A stretch of 17,414 nt of DNA from CAZDUS01 sp964609375 (lineage in GTDB: Bacteria; Verrucomicrobiota; Kiritimatiellia; CAIKKV01; CAITUY01), in assembly GCA_964609375.1 (NCBI GenBank), contig CAZSSA010000051.1:1-17414 (forward strand), given 5' to 3'. How positions within the stretch are numbered: the first letter of the stretch is position 1; each line of letters opens with the position of its first letter. The translations under genes were made by a program, and so were the position numbers. This document shows positions 1-5,878 of the stretch, in pieces. The notes beneath the pieces were generated by a model. It saw only the letters and a list, made by a program, of their open reading frames with translations. It was not told the origin of the DNA and made no database searches.

Positions 1-217
1 GCGGAGAGCGGAGGGCGGAGAGCGGAGGGCGGAGGGCGGAGAGCGGAGGGCGGAGGGCGGAGGGCAGAGGGCGGAGGGCAGAGGGCAGGGGTCAGGGGGC
101 AGGGTTCGGGAAAGAGGGTTCAGGGTTCGGGGTTCAGGAAAGAAGGGGGAGGGAGGGTTCGGGGGTCGGGAAAGAGGGGGAAGGGGAGGGTTCGGGAAAG
201 AAGGGGGAGGGGGAAGT
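1..217. repeat. Degenerate heptanucleotide (7-bp) tandem repeat tract, G-rich on + strand
   Basis: The first 154 bases can be cut into 22 consecutive 7-mers without a phase break. Units drift from GCGGAGA/GCGGAGG (1-63) through GCAGAGG and GCAGGGG (64-91) to TCAGGGG, TCAGGGT and TCGGGGT (92-133). From about 155 to 217 the phase breaks, but motifs of the type GGGTTCGGG-AAAGA-GGGGG recur. One strand is almost all purine and has many runs of three to five G, so G-quadruplex formation is possible. No coding sequence is supported in 1-289. The rest (218-289) is ordinary spacer ending in the ribosome binding site of the next gene. The tract starts at the window edge and may extend further left. Confidence 0.9.
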
Positions 218-289
218 GAAGTATGAAATCATCCTGAGGGTCAGGAGACAGTTTTCGTAATTCTAAGTGCTGGGAAGAGGAGGGGGGAT

Positions 290-1024
290 ATGAAGCTCCG
301 AAGAAAGACAGTCTTGGTGACGGGGGGGGCGGTTCGCATTGGCAAGGCCATTTGCGAAGCGTTCGCGGAGGCGGGGCATAATGTTGTCATTCATTGTCGC
401 CGATCCGAAAAGGCGGCGGGGCGGTTGGCTTCGCAACTAAGGGAGAGGGGAGTCCGGGCTTGGGTGGTGACGCAGGATCTCGGGGATGAGGCGTCGTGTG
501 AGGGGCTTATCCGGGCGGCCTTTGCGGTGGCAGGCAAGGTGGATGTGCTGGTGAACAATGCGGCGATCTTTCATAAATTCAGTTTGGCTGAGACCACGGA
601 AAATGAGCTGAAGCAGGAGTTCGCGGTGAATTGTTTTGTTCCCGTGATGTTGACGAAAATCTTTGCTCGACAGGTACGGCGCGGGAGTGTGGTGAATATG
701 CTGGACCGTCGCATTCGGGCGAATGATTCCGGGTGTCTGGCGTATTCGTTGAGCAAGAAGGCATTGGCGGCGTTTACGGCGGAAGCCGCATTGGCGCTGG
801 CTCCGACCATCAGGGTCAATGCCGTGGCGCCCGGGCCGATTCTGCCGCCGCCGGGGATGGGAATGATTGTCATGCATGATCGTGCGGGACGTATACCCCT
901 GCAGAGACGGGTGTTGCCGCGTGAGGTGGCAGGTGCCGTTCTGGCGTTGGTCGAGATGGAGTCGGTTACTGGACAAATTCTGTTTGTAGATGGAGGACAG
1001 CATTTGCTGGGGAATGGGGTGTAA
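290..1024 (+). CDS. SDR-family oxidoreductase, FolM/pteridine reductase-like
   Basis: A 244-residue classical short-chain dehydrogenase/reductase, predicted cytosolic and NAD(P)H dependent. Seen: an N-terminal Rossmann motif of the TGGAxRIG type (residues 11-18), an Arg-rich stretch after beta-2 (HCRR), the NNAA motif near residue 90, the catalytic pair in YSLSKKAL, and a VNAVAPGPI loop. The position usually held by the catalytic Ser lies in VVNMLDRR, where Asp replaces Ser. TGxxxRIG, LDxR and YSLSK together are typical of pteridine reductases and FolM (dihydromonapterin/dihydrofolate reductase), so a reduced-pterin role is the best guess. A strong purine-rich ribosome binding site (GAGGAGGGGGG) sits just upstream of the ATG. 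The stop lies 7 bp before the Mur ligase start, suggesting co-transcription. The subfamily is inferred and the substrate is unproven. Confidence 0.85.
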   Translation: MKLRRKTVLVTGGAVRIGKAICEAFAEAGHNVVIHCRRSEKAAGRLASQLRERGVRAWVVTQDLGDEASCEGLIRAAFAVAGKVDVLVNNAAIFHKFSLAETTENELKQEFAVNCFVPVMLTKIFARQVRRGSVVNMLDRRIRANDSGCLAYSLSKKALAAFTAEAALALAPTIRVNAVAPGPILPPPGMGMIVMHDRAGRIPLQRRVLPREVAGAVLALVEMESVTGQILFVDGGQHLLGNGV

Positions 1025-1031
1025 GGGAGAT

Positions 1032-2333
1032 ATGAAGTCTTGTCATTTGGTTGGAGTGGCTGGGGTGGGGATGAATGCCCTGGCACAGGCGTTGCAGGGG
1101 ACAGGATGGTCGGTTAGCGGCTCGGATCGGTTTGATGATCAGGGGCAGGATATTGACGTCATCCGCAAACTCAAGAATGCCGGCATTCGATTTCATAAGC
1201 AGGATGGCAGCGGGGTGACGCGTGATACCAGTGCTGTGGTTGTCAGTACCGCCATCGAGAAGGATAATCCGGATTTACTGGCGGCCAGTGCATTGGGGGT
1301 TCCTGTGCGACATCGGGCGGAGATGTTGGCGGAAGTGGTGCGGGGGCAGCGTACGGTGGCGATTGCGGGGACATCGGGGAAGACGACGGTGACCGGGATG
1401 GTCGGGTGGATATTGGAACAATTAGGGGGGGATCCGTTGGTGGTCAACGGGGGGGCGTTGGTGAATTGGGCGGATGAGACCCGGATTGGGAATGTGAGGC
1501 TGGGGAACTCGGGAGTGAGCGTGATCGAAGCCGATGAGAGTGATCGGTCGTTGTTGAAGTTTGAGCCGGAGTGGGGATTGATTACCAATGCGTCGGCTGA
1601 CCATTTTGACATGGCGGAGACGATGGCGTTATTTGAGACGTTTCGGGGGCGGGTGAAGCGGGACTGCGTGATTGGGTGGGCCGAGGGGGCCGGGTGGAAG
1701 TCGGTCAAACCGGAGGTGAGTCGGGAGGGGACGCGGTTTTGTTATGAGGGGGTGGATTTTGAGTTGCCGCTGCTGGGGGAGCATAACGCGGAGAATGCGA
1801 TGCAAGCGGCTGAGGTGTGCCGGCGGATGGGGTATGCGTTGCCGGCTATGGCGGTGGCGTTGAGAGGGTTCCGTGGGATCCAGCGGAGGTTGGAGAAGAT
1901 AGGTGAAGCGGGCGGGGTGACGGTGCTGGATGAATATGCGCACAATCCGGCGAAGATTGCGGCGGCGTGGAGGGCTGTGGCTCCGCATCACCGGCGGGTG
2001 GTGGCGTTCTGGCGTCCCCATGGATTCAAGCCGTTGGCCACGATGTTCAATGATCTAGTGGAGATGTTCGGGTCGGTGTGTGGAGAGAAGGACCGGTTGT
2101 ATTTGTTGCCGGTATTTTATGCGGGCGGCTCGGTGACGCGGCAGGCCGATTCCGACGGTCTGGTGTTGGCGCTCAAGCAACGCGGGGTGGCGGCGGAATG
2201 GGTGGCGGATTATGAGGGGCTGATGACGATGATGCTGGGGACGGTGGCGAAGGGGGATGTGGTGTTGTGCATGGGGGCGCGGGATCCGGGGATTCCGGCG
2301 TTTGCGCGGCGGTTGGTGGGGCGGCTGGGGTGA
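1032..2333 (+). CDS. Mur ligase family protein, MurC/Mpl-like (UDP-N-acetylmuramate--amino acid ligase)
   Basis: A 433-residue three-domain Mur ligase. MurC adds L-Ala to UDP-MurNAc with ATP; Mpl adds the recycled tripeptide. Seen: the N-terminal UDP-binding fold with GVAGVGMNALA (8-18), the ATP P-loop GTSGKTT (113-119), EADESD (166-171), TNASADHFD (185-193), HNAENAM (251-257), RGIQRRLE (281-288) and DEYAHNP (300-306). The last corresponds to DDYGHHP in MurC and DDFAHHP in Mpl, with Asn replacing the second His. The usual QPHR block reads WRPHGF. It is therefore a divergent member and might not be the housekeeping MurC. The chosen ATG follows an AAGGGAG-type site that overlaps the SDR stop. 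An in-frame start at 990 would lie inside the SDR gene and add 14 residues with no family match. Confidence 0.85.
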   Translation: MKSCHLVGVAGVGMNALAQALQGTGWSVSGSDRFDDQGQDIDVIRKLKNAGIRFHKQDGSGVTRDTSAVVVSTAIEKDNPDLLAASALGVPVRHRAEMLAEVVRGQRTVAIAGTSGKTTVTGMVGWILEQLGGDPLVVNGGALVNWADETRIGNVRLGNSGVSVIEADESDRSLLKFEPEWGLITNASADHFDMAETMALFETFRGRVKRDCVIGWAEGAGWKSVKPEVSREGTRFCYEGVDFELPLLGEHNAENAMQAAEVCRRMGYALPAMAVALRGFRGIQRRLEKIGEAGGVTVLDEYAHNPAKIAAAWRAVAPHHRRVVAFWRPHGFKPLATMFNDLVEMFGSVCGEKDRLYLLPVFYAGGSVTRQADSDGLVLALKQRGVAAEWVADYEGLMTMMLGTVAKGDVVLCMGARDPGIPAFARRLVGRLG

Positions 2334-2433
2334 TATGTTGAGGAAGGCCCTCTGCTTGTTGGGAAGTGCAGACGTGCGTTGTGGCGTTGACTCCTCGCTT
2401 TGACGGGTGACAGCCTCGGTTCCCTGGCTGGAA

Positions 2434-3441
2434 TCAGGCGGGGGTATCTTTTTCCATTGTGGCGGTGTCGGCGCGGTGGAAGAGGAAGAGGATTCCGCCG
2501 GGGAGGCCGAGGATAATCAGGAAGACGAAGGGCAGAAAGGCCAGCAGGAATGCCTTGTCGGCGGCAACGGCCAGAACAGCCCAGAGGTGGACGGAAGTGC
2601 TTTCCCTGATGCCAAGTCCGCCCGGCGTGACGGGGATGGCAGAGATTAATCCGATCAACGGCCCGAAGGTCATATAATCCATGAACGAAACGTTGAGTCC
2701 GAGTGCTTTCCCGACGAAGGCCGAGACCACCACGAACAAGATTTGCAACACGATGGAGTAGATGCTGATTTGAGCGAGAAGGCGAGGGTGTGTTCTGCAA
2801 ACGTAGAAGGCGTTATAGACTTTTTCCACGATGGCGGCGATTTTTCCGATGAGGGGATGGGTGGTCAGGCGTTTCAGGAAGGGGAAGGTTTCGAAGAGGT
2901 GAACGCTGAAGGCGAGGATGCCGCCGCCGAGCAGTGCGGCGCAAACGCCGAGGACGGGTAACGCCACATGGCGGGTTGCGGGTTGTGACATAAAGAAGTT
3001 CCATCGGAAAAGGATCATGAAGGCCACAATGGCGGCCAGGCTGAGGAGGCCGATAATCCGGTCAATGAAGATGCTGGTGACGGCTTCGGTTTTCTTGTGA
3101 TTGGTTTCCTTGGCGGTGAGGTAGGCTTTTACCAGGTCGCCGCCGGTTGGGCCGATCATGAATGAGTTAAAGAACAAGCCTATAAAGAAGATGCTGGTAA
3201 TCCGCCGCCAGGAGAGTTGCATGCCTTGTGCGTCCAGGATTATTTTCCAGCGGATCATGCAGAGTAGCAGGGGAATAAGGGAGAGGAAAAGCGCTGCGAC
3301 GAGCCAGGGCCACTGATCGGCGCACTGACGCAGGGTTTGTCCGAAATTGCCGATTCCCATTTTCCGGAATAGCCAGACCATGACCGCCACGGCGATGCCG
3401 AGACGCAAGAGCATACTGCCGGTTTGGCGCAGGGATTTCAT
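2434..3441 (-). CDS. Lysylphosphatidylglycerol synthase TM region/UPF0104-like integral membrane protein
   Basis: A 335-residue polytopic inner-membrane protein with about seven or eight hydrophobic segments, for example 10-25, 45-63, 82-97, 127-146, 160-181, 224-244 and 258-275. Signature blocks of the LPG-synthase transmembrane (UPF0104/AglD-like) family are visible: GPTGGDLVKAYL (97-108) and IPVTPGGLGIRES (269-281). It lacks the soluble C-terminal aminoacyltransferase domain of MprF, so it is the stand-alone membrane module, a type associated with flipping or handling lipids or lipid-linked sugars. The ATG overlaps the stop of the upstream gene (ATGA), with GGAGG at 3446-3450 four bases before the start. 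It is the last gene of the three-gene operon. The transported substrate is unknown; the neighbouring sugar enzymes suggest a glycolipid. Confidence 0.85.
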   Translation of the reverse strand: MKSLRQTGSMLLRLGIAVAVMVWLFRKMGIGNFGQTLRQCADQWPWLVAALFLSLIPLLLCMIRWKIILDAQGMQLSWRRITSIFFIGLFFNSFMIGPTGGDLVKAYLTAKETNHKKTEAVTSIFIDRIIGLLSLAAIVAFMILFRWNFFMSQPATRHVALPVLGVCAALLGGGILAFSVHLFETFPFLKRLTTHPLIGKIAAIVEKVYNAFYVCRTHPRLLAQISIYSIVLQILFVVVSAFVGKALGLNVSFMDYMTFGPLIGLISAIPVTPGGLGIRESTSVHLWAVLAVAADKAFLLAFLPFVFLIILGLPGGILFLFHRADTATMEKDTPA

Positions 3442-4352
3442 ACGGCCTCCAGAATATCCTTGAGGGTTTGCGTGAAGGATATTTGTGGTTTCCAGCCGGT
3501 GGCCGAGGTCAGGCGGCTGGTATCCAGAGTGGAGCAGGCGCCGTCCGGGCGATAGAGGGCGGGGTCCTGTTTGATTTGCGGGTTGATGCCGGCAAGCTCA
3601 CAAAGTTGACTGAGAATATGGCCGATGGTCATGTGGTGTCCTGAGGCAACGTTATAGGCGAGGCCGCCTTTGCCGCGTTCCAACAGGAGGCGGTAGGCCC
3701 GGACCACATCGCGGACATCGGTGAAATCGCGGCGGCTTTCGAGATTGCCGACCTTGATGATGTTCTCGTGTCCCTTGCGGATGTTCTGCACCTGCCGGGC
3801 AAAGGCGGGGACGACGAAGTTTGGAGATTGTCCTGGGCCGACGTGATTATAGGGGCGTGCGGTCATGACGGCCATGCCGTACTGGCGGGCGTAGAAGCGG
3901 GAAATGTCGTCGGCGGCAGCCTTGGTGATGCTATAGAGGGAATCGGGGGTCAGGGGATCGTCTTCCTTGATCGGGGCTGGGCGTGGGCGATGACCGTAGA
4001 CCTGGGCGCTGGAGGCGACGAGGAGGCGGGCCGTGGGGGCGCTGGTGCGGAAGGCTTCGAGTAAGTTGGTGGTTCCCATGATGTTGACGCTGACGACGCC
4101 CCCGGGATCCGTGTTAGCCGTGGGTACGAACGCGACGCCTGCCAGGTGCATGCAGGCATCCGGCTTACACCGGTTGATGACGTCGTGGAGGGATGAGGGA
4201 TTCATGAGGCAGGCGGAGAAGAAGCCTGAGCAGGCGACGGAGTCTGGAGGCGGGGTGACATCCATGGCGAAGGCGGAATGTCCGTTTGCCGCCGCTTCCA
4301 TCAGGAAGTGCTTGCCTACAAACCCGGAAGCGCCTGTTACGAGGATACGCAT
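3438..4352 (-). CDS. NAD-dependent epimerase/dehydratase, GDP-4-dehydro-6-deoxymannose reductase (Rmd)-like
   Basis: A 304-residue extended SDR. Seen: the N-terminal nucleotide-binding motif TGASGFVG (6-13), HLAG near residue 69, a SSAQVYG block holding the catalytic Ser, the catalytic YSITK (Tyr140, Lys144), and RPYNHVGPGQSPNFVVPAFA, which closely resembles the RPFNHxGPGQ block of GDP-6-deoxy-D-mannose reductases. Also visible are ESRRDFTDVRDVVRAY and YNVASG. Rmd reduces GDP-4-keto-6-deoxy-D-mannose to GDP-D-rhamnose; other nucleotide-sugar reductases or epimerases remain possible, and no gmd partner is in the window. Three ATGs occur in a row (4358, 4355, 4352). AAGGA at 4359-4363 abuts the first but lies six bases from the third, so 4352 is preferred. 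The gene is coupled to the upstream isomerase-like gene. Confidence 0.85.
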   Translation of the reverse strand: MRILVTGASGFVGKHFLMEAAANGHSAFAMDVTPPPDSVACSGFFSACLMNPSSLHDVINRCKPDACMHLAGVAFVPTANTDPGGVVSVNIMGTTNLLEAFRTSAPTARLLVASSAQVYGHRPRPAPIKEDDPLTPDSLYSITKAAADDISRFYARQYGMAVMTARPYNHVGPGQSPNFVVPAFARQVQNIRKGHENIIKVGNLESRRDFTDVRDVVRAYRLLLERGKGGLAYNVASGHHMTIGHILSQLCELAGINPQIKQDPALYRPDGACSTLDTSRLTSATGWKPQISFTQTLKDILEAV

Positions 4353-4354
4353 CA

Positions 4355-5281
4355 TCATTCCTTATCGTTAATCGCCCATGCCTCGCGGATTGTTTTCAGG
4401 CCGGTCACAATGGCCTCCGCTGGAAGGTTATGCGATGGTTCAAGGACGCGGAGTATATCACCCTGAGCGGTTTCGCGAAACAGGGTAAAATCGATGGTGC
4501 CGGCAGGGGGCATGATGTGATCCTGATGGGGCGGGATGACATCATGGATGTGCATTCCGGCGAGCCAGGGGCGCAGGCGCGTGACCCAGCGGAGGTGATT
4601 GGTGAAGCCCAGGTTTTCGCGGATCTGGCCATGACCGAAGTCGTGCCATCCTTTCAGCCAGGGGGAATTAAAGTGGGAGAGTAGTTTTTCCATTTCCACT
4701 TCGGAGGGGAAGGCTTCCCACGTCGGCAAGATTTCGAAAGCCAGCGTGACGCGTGTTTCCTCCAGAAGCGGGAGGATTTTTTCGACGCCGGCGTAGAGGA
4801 AAGGGAGTTGGCGGGTGGCGGCCTTTTCACGGGCGATGATGGATTTCATTCGCCATTCTTCGTAAACGGGTTCCTCCCGTTTTCCGGCGAGGATCAATTC
4901 GACGAATTTCGGGAATGAGGGTTTGACATCGGCATTTCCGCCATGGGCGACCACGACGCGGGCTCCGACCTGTGTGGCGAAGTGGATGGTATTCTGCAGG
5001 TAGTGGATCGCGTTGGCGCGGATGGCGGGATCGGGGCTGGCTAACGTGAACGGTTCCGGGTGGGGGAAGTGGACGATCGATGGCAGGGGGCAGAAGGCGT
5101 GCAGGCTATCCACCTTGATGCTGTTGGAGGCGACCATGGATAAGACGCCGGGGACGAGGTTGGGGGTCAAGTCGAATCCCAGTTCGACATGAGAAAACCC
5201 AAGGGAGATGATCTCTTCCAGCATGGATTCGCCGGTTTCATGCCGTTGCGCGTTCCATCGGGTTGTTAGCGCGAAGATCAT
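4355..5281 (-). CDS. Sugar phosphate isomerase/epimerase-like TIM-barrel protein (xylose isomerase-like/AP endonuclease 2 superfamily)
   Basis: A 308-residue single-domain TIM barrel of the xylose-isomerase-like superfamily, predicted cytosolic and divalent-metal dependent. Seen: an N-terminal strand (MIFALTTRWN), ISLGFSHVELGFD (25-37) with an early Glu, VVVAHGGNADV (109-119), TLAFEILPT (179-187) with a likely metal-binding Glu183, GWHDFGHGQI (211-220), GMHIHDVIPPHQDH (242-255) and LEPSHN (280-285). These strand-end Glu/His/Asp residues match the usual metal-site layout. Its substrate cannot be read from sequence, but the overlapping nucleotide-sugar reductase and flippase-like gene suggest carbohydrate metabolism. 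The start shows no clear Shine-Dalgarno sequence (upstream on its strand is pyrimidine-rich). Its stop overlaps the next gene. It begins about 50 bp beyond the rpsU terminator, so read-through or a separate promoter is needed. Confidence 0.82.
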   Translation of the reverse strand: MIFALTTRWNAQRHETGESMLEEIISLGFSHVELGFDLTPNLVPGVLSMVASNSIKVDSLHAFCPLPSIVHFPHPEPFTLASPDPAIRANAIHYLQNTIHFATQVGARVVVAHGGNADVKPSFPKFVELILAGKREEPVYEEWRMKSIIAREKAATRQLPFLYAGVEKILPLLEETRVTLAFEILPTWEAFPSEVEMEKLLSHFNSPWLKGWHDFGHGQIRENLGFTNHLRWVTRLRPWLAGMHIHDVIPPHQDHIMPPAGTIDFTLFRETAQGDILRVLEPSHNLPAEAIVTGLKTIREAWAINDKE

Positions 5282-5327
5282 GGGAATTGGAGGATGCGAC
5301 CCTGTAATTGAGAAAAGAGACCGAAAG

Positions 5328-5360
5328 ACAAAGCTCCCCGGGGTTGCCAGGGAGCTTTGT
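5328..5360 (-). terminator. Intrinsic terminator downstream of rpsU
   Basis: A perfect 11-bp inverted repeat (ACAAAGCTCCC at 5328-5338 and GGGAGCTTTGT at 5350-5360) encloses an 11-nt loop. It begins 17 bp past the rpsU stop on the minus strand. The sequence that follows on that strand is moderately T-rich (CTTTCGGTCTCTTTTC) rather than a clean T run, so termination may be partial and allow read-through into the sugar operon. Confidence 0.75.
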
Positions 5361-5377
5361 TCAATATCCGGAAAGAA

Positions 5378-5572
5378 TCAAGTGCCGTATGCTGCACGGG
5401 CACGCGCGCGGGCTGCTTTGCGCCGACGCTGCTCACTGGGCTTTTCGAAGTATCGGTTGGCACGGATGGCCTTCATGATCCCTTCTTTATCCATCACTTT
5501 CTTCAGCCGCCGCAGGGCTTTGTCAACACTCTCGCCTCGTCGAATTTTTACCTGAGCCACGAAACAATTCAC
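5378..5572 (-). CDS. rpsU: 30S ribosomal protein S21
   Basis: A 64-residue, very basic protein matching bacterial S21, a small-subunit protein located near the 3' end of 16S rRNA. The family core is clear: VKIRRGESVDKALRRLKK (8-25), then a short helix (VMDKEGIMKAIRANRYFEKPSE), then an Arg/Lys/Ala-rich tail (RRRKAARARARAAYG). The start is uncertain. GTG at 5572 gives 64 residues and sits close behind GGAAGGGAAG. An in-frame GTG at 5560 would give 60 residues beginning fMet-AQVK, nearer the usual S21 start, with AAGGTGA eight bases upstream. It is a single-gene unit with its own predicted promoter and terminator. Confidence 0.95.
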   Translation of the reverse strand: MNCFVAQVKIRRGESVDKALRRLKKVMDKEGIMKAIRANRYFEKPSEQRRRKAARARARAAYGT

Positions 5573-5629
5573 CTTCCCTTCCTGACCCGGGGTCGTTTGT
5601 TACCAAGCCCTCGGATCAACCATGTGTGC

Positions 5630-5659
5630 AATGTACGGAAATTGCAGTGACGGAGTCAA
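5630..5659 (-). promoter_or_regulatory. Predicted sigma70-type promoter of rpsU
   Basis: On the minus strand TTGACT (5654-5659) is followed after 18 bp by TACATT (5630-5635). Each box matches five of six consensus bases. Transcription would start near 5623, leaving a leader of about 50-60 nt before rpsU. Based on visual consensus only. Confidence 0.55.
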
Positions 5660-5698
5660 GTGTTGATGGTGCTTAGGAGGCGGGAATGCTCAATATGT

Positions 5699-5798
5699 NN
5701 NNNNNNNNNNNNNNNNNNNNNNNNNNNNNNNNNNNNNNNNNNNNNNNNNNNNNNNNNNNNNNNNNNNNNNNNNNNNNNNNNNNNNNNNNNNNNNNNNN
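5699..5798. other. Assembly gap of exactly 100 N, with the same 17 bp on both edges
   Basis: The run of N is exactly 100, a common placeholder length. The 17 bases immediately left (5682-5698) and right (5799-5815) of it are identical (GGGAATGCTCAATATGT). The two contigs therefore probably overlap and could be joined with no missing sequence. Apart from the rpsU promoter and this gap, the stretch 5573-5878 between rpsU and the hybrid kinase shows no gene. Confidence 0.95.
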
Positions 5799-5878
5799 GG
5801 GAATGCTCAATATGTTGACATGGCTGGGTTCGAAAGACTAACCTTGTGCCATGTTTATAGGGGGAGGGGATTCATCGG

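Noticed and set aside
1..217. A CRISPR array
   Set aside because: The repeats are contiguous 7-bp units with no spacers, no 23-40 bp direct repeat and no cas gene nearby.
2411..2430. A hairpin (CAGCC/GGCTG) between the Mur ligase and the flippase-like gene
   Set aside because: A five-bp stem with a ten-nt loop and no T run on either strand is too weak to call a terminator.
5682..5815. A target-site duplication flanking an unseen mobile element in the gap
   Set aside because: The gap is exactly 100 N and the shared 17 bp sit precisely on both contig ends, which fits unmerged overlap better. I keep it only as the alternative that would refute the artefact reading.
5815..5844. A promoter for the hybrid kinase beginning with a perfect TTGACA (5815-5820)
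   Set aside because: No acceptable -10 box lies 16-18 bp downstream; the best candidates (CTAACC, TAACCT) match poorly, so it is not listed as a feature.
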